Source: Clostridia bacterium (lineage in GTDB: Bacteria; Bacillota; Clostridia; Lachnospirales; Lachnospiraceae). Taken from it: DNA of 50,022 nt. The stretch is taken from the NCBI GenBank assembly GCA_028722515.1, contig JAQYGS010000035.1, forward strand, positions 1-50,022, read 5' to 3'. Shown piece by piece: positions 24,446 to 32,616 of this stretch. The translations under genes were made by a program, and so were the position numbers. The notes below the pieces were generated by a model, which saw only the letters and a program-made list of their open reading frames with translations, did no database searches and was not told where the DNA came from. Position 1 is the first letter of the stretch. Every line of letters begins with the position of its first letter.

Positions 24446-25724
24446 TATTCCTCTTAAGATCATGTCTGTTGCTGTTGCTGTTATGTTATGGCTGATTGTG
24501 GTTAATATTGATAATCCTGTAGATACCAATTACTATACGATTACCAATGTGGAATTAAAGAATAAAGAATATGTAGAATCTTCTGACACCATAGGCAAAA
24601 TGTGTATGCCGGAAGAGAATCAGGATACGGTCCGGGTTGCAATTACCGCAGATAAGAAGACAAGGGATAAGATCAGGGTTACAGATATTACTGCCTTTGC
24701 AGATCTGCAGCAGGCAGTAAGTCTTGATACCAATCCGGTTATGGTTCCGATTACAGTAACCTGTCCGGGAATTGCACCGGGCGATATTAAAGTTACGCCT
24801 CAGAATCTCAGTGTTCATCTTGATGAGAAAGAGACACAGGAGTTTGTAATTAATGTGACAAAAGGAGATACCAAGCCGGGCAAAGATTATGAAGTTGGAA
24901 GCCTGACTGCCAATCCGGAGAAAGTCAGGATTACAGGTCCTAAATCTCTGATCAATAAAATTGATAAGGTAAATGCTGCAGTTGAATTGAGCGGTAATAC
25001 TCAGGACTTTTCTAAAGAGGTTAACCTGACGATTATTGATAAAAATCAGGAAGCTTTGACCGATTCTGAGATGAATTCTCTTAGAATTGAGAATAATGCC
25101 AAAGCGGAAGTAACTGCCAGATTGTGGAAGATACGTAAAGGCATAAAAATATCGGCCGGTTATGTGGGAAATCCTGCCGAAGGATTTCAGGTTGGATCAG
25201 TGAAAACGATACCGGATACCATAAGTCTGGCCGGCAGCACAGAAGCTCTGGATAATCTTGCACAGAATGATAATACTATTATCATTCCATCGGATAGCAT
25301 AGATATTTCAGGAGAGTCAGATGATGTGGAGAAGAAGATCAATATCACCGAACTTCTGCCTGAAAATGTGAAGCTGACCAGTGATTCCAGCGAAGATATC
25401 TGGGTAACTGTCAGTATTCTTCCTCAGGGAAGTGCAGAATTTAATTATCCAACCAAAGAAATTCAGGTGAACAATAAACCTGATGATCTTCAGGTTACTT
25501 TTGAGATGGCTCAGATCGAACTTCGTATCAAATCGAAAAATGATGATATGGACAATCTGAACATATCCAGAGATGTGAAGGTTTCTATTGATCTGAAGGA
25601 TAAGCATGAGGGAAATTATGAAGTGCCTGTCCAGGTTGTTCTTCCAGAGGGCTTTGAGCTGGTAGATGACGTGAATACGGAAGTTGTGATTTCCTCAGGC
25701 ACTCCGGCGAAAGAGAGTAAGTAA
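24420..25724 (+). CDS. cdaR: CdaR/YbbR-domain regulator of the diadenylate cyclase
   Basis: A protein of 434 residues. One N-terminal membrane helix (KIMSVAVAVMLWLIVVNID, residues 14-32) acts as signal anchor, followed by about four YbbR repeats outside the cell, each with a strand pattern like VRITGPKSLINKIDKV or ISLAGSTEALDNL. CdaR binds and modulates CdaA at the membrane. It starts inside the cdaA 3' end. The end of the protein is a short polar tail. Confidence 0.92.
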   Translation: MKKRKLTDNIPLKIMSVAVAVMLWLIVVNIDNPVDTNYYTITNVELKNKEYVESSDTIGKMCMPEENQDTVRVAITADKKTRDKIRVTDITAFADLQQAVSLDTNPVMVPITVTCPGIAPGDIKVTPQNLSVHLDEKETQEFVINVTKGDTKPGKDYEVGSLTANPEKVRITGPKSLINKIDKVNAAVELSGNTQDFSKEVNLTIIDKNQEALTDSEMNSLRIENNAKAEVTARLWKIRKGIKISAGYVGNPAEGFQVGSVKTIPDTISLAGSTEALDNLAQNDNTIIIPSDSIDISGESDDVEKKINITELLPENVKLTSDSSEDIWVTVSILPQGSAEFNYPTKEIQVNNKPDDLQVTFEMAQIELRIKSKNDDMDNLNISRDVKVSIDLKDKHEGNYEVPVQVVLPEGFELVDDVNTEVVISSGTPAKESK

Positions 25725-25739
25725 TAAGGGGTAAATAAA

Positions 25740-26003
25740 ATGGTAAGCAAAAAGGTTATTGTAAATAATCCTTCAGGTCTGCATTTAAGGCCTGCAGGAA
25801 TTCTCTGCAATGAAGCAATGAATTATCAGTCATTGATCACATTTTCATATAAAGGCGGATCAGCAAATGCGAAGAGTGTGTTAAGTGTTCTTGGTGCCTG
25901 CGTAAAGTGTGGGGATGAGATTGAACTTGTATGTGAGGGAATTGATGAGGATAAAGCTCTGAATGCACTTGTAAAAATAATAGAAGATGGTTTAGGAGAA
26001 TAA
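25740..26003 (+). CDS. HPr-family phosphocarrier protein
   Basis: A protein of 87 residues, the usual HPr size. GLHLRPAG places the phospho-accepting His at residue 15 (most HPr have HARPA), and NAKSVLSVLG places a Ser at 46, the HPr-kinase regulatory site. Both sites are therefore kept, unlike Crh, which lacks His15. It could serve the sugar phosphotransferase system or carbon catabolite control, or be a dedicated regulator, because ptsI is not beside it. It follows cdaR by 15 bases and precedes the YkuD gene by 15 bases, so it may be cotranscribed with them. Confidence 0.88.
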   Translation: MVSKKVIVNNPSGLHLRPAGILCNEAMNYQSLITFSYKGGSANAKSVLSVLGACVKCGDEIELVCEGIDEDKALNALVKIIEDGLGE

Positions 26004-26018
26004 GAAGGGGAGATTATT

Positions 26019-28412
26019 ATGAAAAAGAAAATGGTTGCTCTGATGCTGGGGCTTACTCTGTGTTTTGGGCCTGCTGCTGAAGCAGGAGCAGAAACATTTG
26101 GAACACCTGAAGATCCGGATGCAGCAGTTGTTCAGATAGCATCAGATGAGATGGAAGATGCCTTCTCAACAGGTGAACTTCAGACAGGTGAAGAAGAGGC
26201 CGGGGAGGCTCAGATAAATGAACCTGAAGCTCAGAATATAACAGAAGAACAGGGATTTTCTGCAGGAACAGAAAATTCTGTGACAGACGAAGCTGCACAG
26301 GAGCAGAATGCGGACACGGCAGATTCCATACATGTAAAGTCAGAAGACTGGGTGTCTGAGAATAATTCTTATAAGCTTCGCCGGGCTTCTTCTGTTCAGG
26401 GGACAACTCCGGGTACAGGCTCTGTGGATGGATATTATACTTTGGCAGATGGTGTTCTTAAGATTACAACACAGCATCAGGGCAGAGAATACACAGGTTA
26501 TTATCTGTTTGACGAGAACGGTTATATGGTAACAGGACAGGCAATGGTACCTCTTAAGTCGGACAGTACTGATGAAACAGAAGTGCAGGAATATTTCACT
26601 CCGATTGAAAAAGCAGTTCTTTACCCGGAATTTCAGGGAGAGGCAGTCGCTCCATATAATTCAGATCTGGGTAAGCAGAAACGGAATCAGTGGATATGGA
26701 CCGGAACAGTATTTCAGTTTTATGATGCCACCGGAGCCTTCTGCCCCGTTGAACAGCTTCAGCAGCAATATCAGCAGCAGGGCACTTATAAGGGCTATAT
26801 TAAGATTGAAAATGATTATTACTATCTTAAGGAAGACGGCACTCCGTTAACCGGAGATATTGAGATTACTGCAGGTAATGAAACAAATCTGTATTATTTT
26901 CAGCCTGAGCCGGGTAAAGATGGAATCCCGGGAAAAATGTTCCACAAAGGATGGAGATGCATAAAGACAGCTGCAGGAGAGCGATGGCTGTATTATAATC
27001 AGGGAGTTACCAATCCTTCAGATATCGGAAAATATTATAAGAGAGGAATCACGGCAACTGTACTTGATAAGAAAATCAAAGGAAATGATACATATTTAAT
27101 TGATTCTAAGGGTTATATCCTGAAGAATACAATGAAGAAGGCTGCCAATGGTGCATACTACTGTACAGACAAACGAGGTGTAATTTATAAAAATAAACTG
27201 GTGAAGTACTCAGGCGCCAGATATTATTTTGACTCCAAGGGAAAGAGAGCTGCATGGCAGAACAGATGGGCGAAATGTACAGGGGCAGGAAACCATTATT
27301 ATTATTTTGGAAAAACTCCTGGGAAAGTCTCCGAGAAAAAAGGATGGCAGAAGGTTTGCGATCCAAACGGAAAATTTATCGGATGGTATTATTTTGATTC
27401 CAATGGAAACCATTATACAAATAAGCTTACTTCAGAAGGTTATTATTTTACACCTGATGGAAAACTGGCCAGTGGGTTGCAGACGATAAAAGGAAAGAAA
27501 TATATTTTTGAAACATCCACTTCCTCAGAACGTAAAGGAAAAATGTATAAAAATAATATGGTACGTTATAAAAAGAAGTGGTATTTTGCATCAAAAAGCG
27601 GACCTCTTATTAAAAGCGGGTGGAAGAATTATAACGGAAACTGGTATTATATTAAAAATTATGAAGTTCTTACTAACAGCTTCATAAAGAGAAACGGTGT
27701 CAATGGATATGTAGATTCTAAAGGAAAATATACAACCGGATGGGTTGTTGTAAGCAATGCCCAGAATCTTGTCCGTTATATAAATCCAGATGGAAAAGGC
27801 AAAGCTAAAGACGGATACGTAAGAAATGACAGCAAGATCATAGATGGAACCCGGTATTTCTTTGATAAAAATGGTTACAGAATTACAGATCTGACAAGCA
27901 GATTCACAGGTCCATACTTTATACGGGTTGACAAAACAAATGGAGTTGCAACAGTATATACAGACAGCACCATGGTTACACCTGTCAAGACTATTCGTGT
28001 TTCTGTAGGACTTCCAGGTACGCCAACCCCGGATGGATATTATAAACTGAAAAGTGAATACAGATGGCAGCCTCTTATGGGACCTTCCTGGGGACAGTAC
28101 GGAACTCATGTGGAAGGCGCCGGACAGGGAGGAATCTATTTCCATTCTGTAGCATGCTCTCAGCCTAATTCTTATAATCTTCCTTCTGGAGAATATAATA
28201 AACTGGGCAGTCCGGCATCTCATGGATGTATTCGGACCTGTGTGGCTGATGCCAAATGGATTTATGAGCACTGCAATGGAGCAACCGTTTATATAATGAG
28301 CGGCCCATATATCAGTGAAGACGTATTTAAAGGACCTCTTGGGAAGAAGCCGCTGACACCTCTGCGTGGATCTGGAAGATTTGACCCGACAGACCCGGCA
28401 GTAAATCAATAA
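26019..28412 (+). CDS. Secreted L,D-transpeptidase (YkuD) with wall-binding repeats
   Basis: A protein of 797 residues. A signal peptide (MKKKMVALMLGLTLCFG...AGAETF) is followed by an acidic low-complexity linker (35-125). Many choline/glucan-binding-type repeats rich in Trp, Tyr and Gly come next (about 130-620; for example GWYYFDSNGN, GTRYFFDKNGY). The C-terminal YkuD domain (about 625-765) carries HSVA and the catalytic SPASHGCIRT with His735 and Cys737. It would form 3-3 cross-links or attach proteins to peptidoglycan outside the cell, with the repeats holding it to the wall. Start ATG 26019 follows AAGGGGAG. Confidence 0.92.
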   Translation: MKKKMVALMLGLTLCFGPAAEAGAETFGTPEDPDAAVVQIASDEMEDAFSTGELQTGEEEAGEAQINEPEAQNITEEQGFSAGTENSVTDEAAQEQNADTADSIHVKSEDWVSENNSYKLRRASSVQGTTPGTGSVDGYYTLADGVLKITTQHQGREYTGYYLFDENGYMVTGQAMVPLKSDSTDETEVQEYFTPIEKAVLYPEFQGEAVAPYNSDLGKQKRNQWIWTGTVFQFYDATGAFCPVEQLQQQYQQQGTYKGYIKIENDYYYLKEDGTPLTGDIEITAGNETNLYYFQPEPGKDGIPGKMFHKGWRCIKTAAGERWLYYNQGVTNPSDIGKYYKRGITATVLDKKIKGNDTYLIDSKGYILKNTMKKAANGAYYCTDKRGVIYKNKLVKYSGARYYFDSKGKRAAWQNRWAKCTGAGNHYYYFGKTPGKVSEKKGWQKVCDPNGKFIGWYYFDSNGNHYTNKLTSEGYYFTPDGKLASGLQTIKGKKYIFETSTSSERKGKMYKNNMVRYKKKWYFASKSGPLIKSGWKNYNGNWYYIKNYEVLTNSFIKRNGVNGYVDSKGKYTTGWVVVSNAQNLVRYINPDGKGKAKDGYVRNDSKIIDGTRYFFDKNGYRITDLTSRFTGPYFIRVDKTNGVATVYTDSTMVTPVKTIRVSVGLPGTPTPDGYYKLKSEYRWQPLMGPSWGQYGTHVEGAGQGGIYFHSVACSQPNSYNLPSGEYNKLGSPASHGCIRTCVADAKWIYEHCNGATVYIMSGPYISEDVFKGPLGKKPLTPLRGSGRFDPTDPAVNQ

Positions 28413-28422
28413 ACAGATAAGA

Positions 28423-28450
28423 AGCGCTCTGGATTCTTTTTCAGGGCGCT
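28423..28450 (+). terminator. Weak hairpin after the YkuD gene
   Basis: AGCGCTCTG and CAGGGCGCT form a nine-base stem (one G-U) around GATTCTTTTT. No T run follows, so termination is probably partial, or this is an mRNA-end structure. Confidence 0.4.
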
Positions 28451-28476
28451 AATTATTAGTATTATGGGAGAAAAAT

Positions 28477-29895
28477 ATGATGAAAAATAAAAGAAAACCG
28501 ACAGGATGGTCATCTGTTATAAAATTGGTGCTGGGGATATTTATTGGATGCCTGGTTATGTTTTCAGTGCCTGTTTTGGCAAATCAGCATTATGACCGTC
28601 GTCTGACAGTAGCTGAGGAAGAGCAGCAGGCTCCTGCTTTTGCATCGGCTTTTTCATCAGGATCAGAAAGTGAAACCAGTACAGTTAACAAGAATGCATG
28701 GAAAAAGATCAAAGGAGTCTGTTATAACGGAAGCGGTGTAAAAATACCCGGAGCCATTACAAGAGGAATTGATGTTTCCGAATGGCAGGAAAAAATAGAC
28801 TGGAAAAAAGTAAAAAGTGCAGGAATTGATTTTGCATTCGTACGTGTGGCTCATGGCCTGAAACATTTGGATACATATTATGATTATAATATGAAAAAAG
28901 CAGAGGAAGCCGGTGTGCCGGTGGGAACCTATATATACAGTACTGCAACCTCAACAAAGGATGCATTGAAGGAAGCACAGCTTGTGATCAAAAAAATGAA
29001 GGGGTATAAAGTATCATACCCTGTGGTTTATGACCTGGAATATCCAGGCGCACAGAAGCTTTCTTCCACCGCAAGATCAAAAATGGCTCTTACATTCTGT
29101 AATGAAGTACGCAAGGCAGGATATTATCCAATGATCTACTGCAATACATACTGGTATGATAACTATATAGACTGGGAGATTTTGTCCGGTATTGATGTGT
29201 GGATCGCAAGGTACGGAGATACCATACAGGCACCTGTAGTTTCGAAATATGAATATACCATATGGCAGGCTACAGATGGAAACACAGAAAATGGTCTTAA
29301 CAGTACAAGAGGTCTGATACCGGGAATTCCTTCTGGCAATGATGTGGATATTAATTTTGGCTATGTGGATTATACAAAAAAAATAACACCACGCTTTAAT
29401 GCAAAGTCTTCTTATGTCCCCTCATCCAAGCCGGACAGCACTGAAAATAAGGAACCCCAGAATCAGAAATCAGGATGGCAGACAGAAAATGGTAATACAT
29501 ATTATTATGTTAATAACAGAAAAGTGACAGGTCTGCAGAAAATTAAAGAAAAACTGTATTATTTTAATGAAAAAACCGGGATCTTGTATAAAAATGAGAA
29601 GATTATCACTTCAAAAGGAGATATTTATTATGCGAATTCCAAAGGGGTCTGCTATAATAATGGTTTCCAGAAAATAAAAGAAAGTGGAACATCACATACA
29701 TATTACTTCCAGAAAAATGGAAAAGCTTATAAAGGATGGTTGACACTGAATGGTAAAAAGTATTATTTTTATAAAGGTCAGTCAAAAATGTCCGGTATCA
29801 GGGCAGAAAACATTACACTTACAAGTTCCAAAAATGTGGTATCGGTATTTGACAAAAATGGTGTATGCATAAAACAGACAACACTGAAAAAATAA
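28477..29895 (+). CDS. Secreted GH25 muramidase with wall-binding repeats
   Basis: A protein of 472 residues (ATGATG start; the second ATG is possible). A membrane/signal segment at residues 12-32 ends near VLANQ. The GH25 lysozyme domain (about 90-290) has RGIDVSEWQEKIDW with Asp99 and YPVVYDLEY with Asp186 and Glu188, the expected catalytic acids, and WQATDG near its end. The C-terminal part (about 320-460) has wall-binding repeats (GKAYKGWLTLNGKKYYFYKG). It would cleave the N-acetylmuramic acid linkage in peptidoglycan during remodelling. It shares its repeat type with the upstream YkuD protein. Confidence 0.92.
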   Translation: MMKNKRKPTGWSSVIKLVLGIFIGCLVMFSVPVLANQHYDRRLTVAEEEQQAPAFASAFSSGSESETSTVNKNAWKKIKGVCYNGSGVKIPGAITRGIDVSEWQEKIDWKKVKSAGIDFAFVRVAHGLKHLDTYYDYNMKKAEEAGVPVGTYIYSTATSTKDALKEAQLVIKKMKGYKVSYPVVYDLEYPGAQKLSSTARSKMALTFCNEVRKAGYYPMIYCNTYWYDNYIDWEILSGIDVWIARYGDTIQAPVVSKYEYTIWQATDGNTENGLNSTRGLIPGIPSGNDVDINFGYVDYTKKITPRFNAKSSYVPSSKPDSTENKEPQNQKSGWQTENGNTYYYVNNRKVTGLQKIKEKLYYFNEKTGILYKNEKIITSKGDIYYANSKGVCYNNGFQKIKESGTSHTYYFQKNGKAYKGWLTLNGKKYYFYKGQSKMSGIRAENITLTSSKNVVSVFDKNGVCIKQTTLKK

Positions 29896-29919
29896 AAATA
29901 CAGGAAAGAGGAGCAGAAA

Positions 29920-30477
29920 ATGGGAAAAATTAAAGTCACTCAGTGCGGAGATATCAGTGGATTAAAGGTTGTAGAGCCTGCTGTATTTGGAGATGCACGG
30001 GGATATTTTATGGAAACCTATAATTATAATGATTTCAAAGAGGCTGGAATCGATGTGGAATTTGTACAGGATAATCAGTCAAGTTCCCATAAAGGGGTCC
30101 TCAGGGGACTTCATTTTCAGATCAATTATCCCCAGGATAAGCTTGTGCGCGTGGTAAATGGTGAGGTATTTGACGTAGCAGTGGATCTGAGAGAAGGTTC
30201 CGAAACCTTTGGTAAATGGTTTGGAGTTGTCCTTTCAGCAGAGAATAAGAAACAGTTTTTCATCCCAAAGGGATTTGCACATGGTTTTCTGGTCCTCTCT
30301 GAACATGCGGAATTTGTATATAAATGTTCAGATTTTTATCATCCAAATGACGAGGGAGGCCTGATATGGAATGACCCTGACATTGGAATAGAATGGCCGA
30401 TTCCGGAAGGAATGGAGTTAAGCTTTTCTGATAAGGATACTAAGTGGGGAAGCTTCAGAGAATATAAAAATCGATAG
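29920..30477 (+). CDS. rfbC: dTDP-4-dehydrorhamnose 3,5-epimerase
   Basis: A protein of 185 residues, standard RmlC length. It has the cupin motifs GVLRGLHFQ with catalytic His65, KLVRVVNGEVFDVAVDLR, and FFIPKGFAHGFLVLSEHAEFVYKCSDFYHP, including the Tyr region. It converts dTDP-4-keto-6-deoxyglucose to dTDP-4-keto-L-rhamnose, the third step to dTDP-L-rhamnose. rfbA, rfbB and rfbD are not in the window. It heads the glycan locus (GAGGAGC ribosome site; 24 bases after the GH25 gene), so the polysaccharide probably contains rhamnose. Confidence 0.95.
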   Translation: MGKIKVTQCGDISGLKVVEPAVFGDARGYFMETYNYNDFKEAGIDVEFVQDNQSSSHKGVLRGLHFQINYPQDKLVRVVNGEVFDVAVDLREGSETFGKWFGVVLSAENKKQFFIPKGFAHGFLVLSEHAEFVYKCSDFYHPNDEGGLIWNDPDIGIEWPIPEGMELSFSDKDTKWGSFREYKNR

Positions 30478-30488
30478 GAATATACAAT

Positions 30489-31295
30489 ATGAAAAAAATT
30501 TTTTCTTTGCCGGCTGAACTTATTCACAGCAGAAAGCTGATTTTCAGTCTGGCAAAAAATGATTTTAAAACAAAATATGCAGGTTCATATCTGGGTATTG
30601 TGTGGGCTTTTATACAGCCTGTCGTGACAATTCTGGTATATTGGTTTGTATTTTCAGTAGGGCTGAAAGCCGGAAAAGCTTCTGATTATCCTTTTGTAAT
30701 TTATCTTGTGTCAGGAATTGTTCCCTGGTTCTTCTTTCAGGATGCTTTAAATGGTGGAACAAATGCACTTATTGAATACAATTATCTGGTAAAAAAAGTT
30801 GTCTTTAAAATCAGCATTCTTCCAGTTGTAAAAATAATATCTGCGTTATTTGTACATGTTTTTTTTGTATTTTTTGCATTGATTTTATGCGCTTGTTACG
30901 GATATTATCCAAGTCTGTATACCTTTCAGCTGATCTATTACAGCATATGTTCCTTTATTCTGGTTCTCGGACTTGTATATGCAACAAGTGCCATTGTTAT
31001 TTTTTTCCGTGATCTGACACAGATCATCAGCATTTTTCTTCAGGTCGGGGTGTGGATGACCCCAATTATGTGGGATGTGAATATGCTGGCTGATTATCCC
31101 TGGGCGATTACTCTGTTCAAATTGAATCCTGTATATTATATAGTAAATGGATACCGTGATTCAATGCTTGAACATGCAGGATTCTGGACACATCCCGGGT
31201 GGACATTTTATTTCTGGGTAGTAACAATACTTCTTTTCGTGTTTGGTTCCATAATATTTAAACGGCTGAAACCGCATTTTGCGGATGTGCTTTAA
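30489..31295 (+). CDS. Polysaccharide ABC exporter permease (Wzm/TagG type)
   Basis: A protein of 268 residues with six predicted membrane helices. The ABC-2 family N-terminal region LIFSLAKNDFKTKYAGSYLG-IVWAFIQP is typical of Wzm, TagG and RgpC. It would form the membrane channel moving undecaprenyl-linked glycan across the membrane. It follows rfbC by 11 bases and precedes the ATPase by 14 bases. The substrate is inferred to be the rhamnose-containing polysaccharide of this locus. Confidence 0.93.
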   Translation: MKKIFSLPAELIHSRKLIFSLAKNDFKTKYAGSYLGIVWAFIQPVVTILVYWFVFSVGLKAGKASDYPFVIYLVSGIVPWFFFQDALNGGTNALIEYNYLVKKVVFKISILPVVKIISALFVHVFFVFFALILCACYGYYPSLYTFQLIYYSICSFILVLGLVYATSAIVIFFRDLTQIISIFLQVGVWMTPIMWDVNMLADYPWAITLFKLNPVYYIVNGYRDSMLEHAGFWTHPGWTFYFWVVTILLFVFGSIIFKRLKPHFADVL

Positions 31296-31309
31296 CAGAG
31301 AGGTTTGTA

Positions 31310-32128
31310 ATGGCAGATATTGCAATTTCAGTAAATGACGTGACAAAGATGTATAAATTATATGATAATCCAATGGATAGACTGAAAGAGTCCCTGGGTT
31401 TATCAAAAAAGAAAAGATATAAAGAACATTATGCCTTGAATAATGTTTCCTTTCAGGTGGGCAAAGGAGAGACGGTGGGTATAATCGGTACCAATGGTTC
31501 CGGAAAATCAACGATACTTAAAATTATTACAGGTGTATTGAGTCCCACAGAAGGAAATGTTACAGTAAATGGAAGAATCTCTGCACTTCTGGAATTAGGT
31601 GCAGGTTTTAATATGGAATACTCCGGTATTGAGAATGTCTATCTTAATGGTACAATGATCGGCTTCTCAAAAAAGGAAATTGATGCAAAACTTCAGTCTA
31701 TTCTTGATTTCGCTGATATAGGAGAATTTGTTTATCAGCCGGTGAAAACATATTCAAGTGGTATGTTTGTAAGGCTTGCTTTTGCAGTTGCCATAAATAT
31801 AGATCCCGAAATATTGATCGTAGATGAGGCCCTTTCTGTAGGAGATGTTTTTTTTCAGGCCAAATGCTATAAGAAATTTGAAGAATTTAAACAGATGGGT
31901 AAAACAATTCTGTTCGTAAGTCATGACCTGGGCAGTATCAATCAATATTGTGACCGTGTTGTTCTATTGAACAAAGGTGTCGTACTGGCACAGGGACTTC
32001 CGGGAGATATGATCGATCTGTATAAAAAGGTTCTTGTAGATCAGGTATCCGGCAGAGAAAACAGTGAAAATGCCTCTGAGGATAAGAGAAACAAAGAAAA
32101 GAAACACCAGAAAAAAGTGGAAAGTTAA
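31310..32128 (+). CDS. Polysaccharide ABC exporter ATPase (Wzt/TagH type), lacking the fused C-terminal domain
   Basis: A protein of 272 residues. Walker A GTNGSGKST, signature YSSGMFVRLAFAVA and Walker B ILIVDEALSVGD are present, with the typical GRISALLELGAGFNMEYSGIENV stretch of Wzt/TagH. It ends with a Lys/Glu-rich linker (ENASEDKRNKEKKHQKKVES) where full-length Wzt proteins continue into a carbohydrate-recognition domain. Two tandem stops (TAATAA) end it, and the next gene continues in the same reading frame and encodes that domain. It pairs with the permease just upstream. Confidence 0.94.
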   Translation: MADIAISVNDVTKMYKLYDNPMDRLKESLGLSKKKRYKEHYALNNVSFQVGKGETVGIIGTNGSGKSTILKIITGVLSPTEGNVTVNGRISALLELGAGFNMEYSGIENVYLNGTMIGFSKKEIDAKLQSILDFADIGEFVYQPVKTYSSGMFVRLAFAVAINIDPEILIVDEALSVGDVFFQAKCYKKFEEFKQMGKTILFVSHDLGSINQYCDRVVLLNKGVVLAQGLPGDMIDLYKKVLVDQVSGRENSENASEDKRNKEKKHQKKVES

Positions 32129-32134
32129 TAAAAC

Positions 32135-32614
32135 ATGAAAGAAAGTATGCTTATCAGTCCCAATATTCAGAATTACGGAAACAAAAAAGCTGAAATTGTT
32201 GATTTTGGAATTTTTGATTCAGAAAATAATATCAGCAACACCATATATAAAATGCAGGAATTTACGATTGCAATGAAAGTGAAATTTCATGAAGATATTG
32301 TCAATCCTATTTTTGCATTCAGTATTAAAGATATCAAAGGAAACGAGCTTACAGGAACCAATACCTTGATCGAAAAAACGGATACGGGTCTTTTGAAGGC
32401 AGGAGAAGAGAGAGTAGTCAGTTTCCGCCAGGTTATGCGCCTGCAGGGAGGACAGTATCTGCTTCAGCTTGGATGTACCGGTTATGAGGGCGATAACTTT
32501 GTTGTATACAACAGACTATATGACAGCTGTTGTATTCAGGTTATTTCAAGTAAAACAACAGTAGGTTATTTTGATATGGACACGACAGTTAATTTCTCAA
32601 AAGGAGAACAGTAA
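32135..32614 (+). CDS. Stand-alone Wzt C-terminal glycan-recognition domain
   Basis: A protein of 159 residues made of beta strands (KAEIVDFGIFDSENNISN, FTIAMKVKFHEDIVNPIFAFSIKDIKG, GGQYLLQLGCTGY) matching the Wzt C-terminal beta-sandwich that recognises the capped end of an O-antigen in fused exporters. It lies 6 bases after, and in the same frame as, the ATPase gene; the ribosome binding site is weak, so translation may be coupled. Several ATG codons near the start (32135, 32147) are possible. This is either gene fission or a normal two-polypeptide form. Confidence 0.75.
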   Translation: MKESMLISPNIQNYGNKKAEIVDFGIFDSENNISNTIYKMQEFTIAMKVKFHEDIVNPIFAFSIKDIKGNELTGTNTLIEKTDTGLLKAGEERVVSFRQVMRLQGGQYLLQLGCTGYEGDNFVVYNRLYDSCCIQVISSKTTVGYFDMDTTVNFSKGEQ

Positions 32615-32616
32615 GA

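Noticed and set aside
32126-32135. Frameshift or pseudogene call for the Wzt ATPase
   Set aside because: Both parts are complete domains in the same frame; the ATPase keeps all motifs, so a split gene is more likely than decay.
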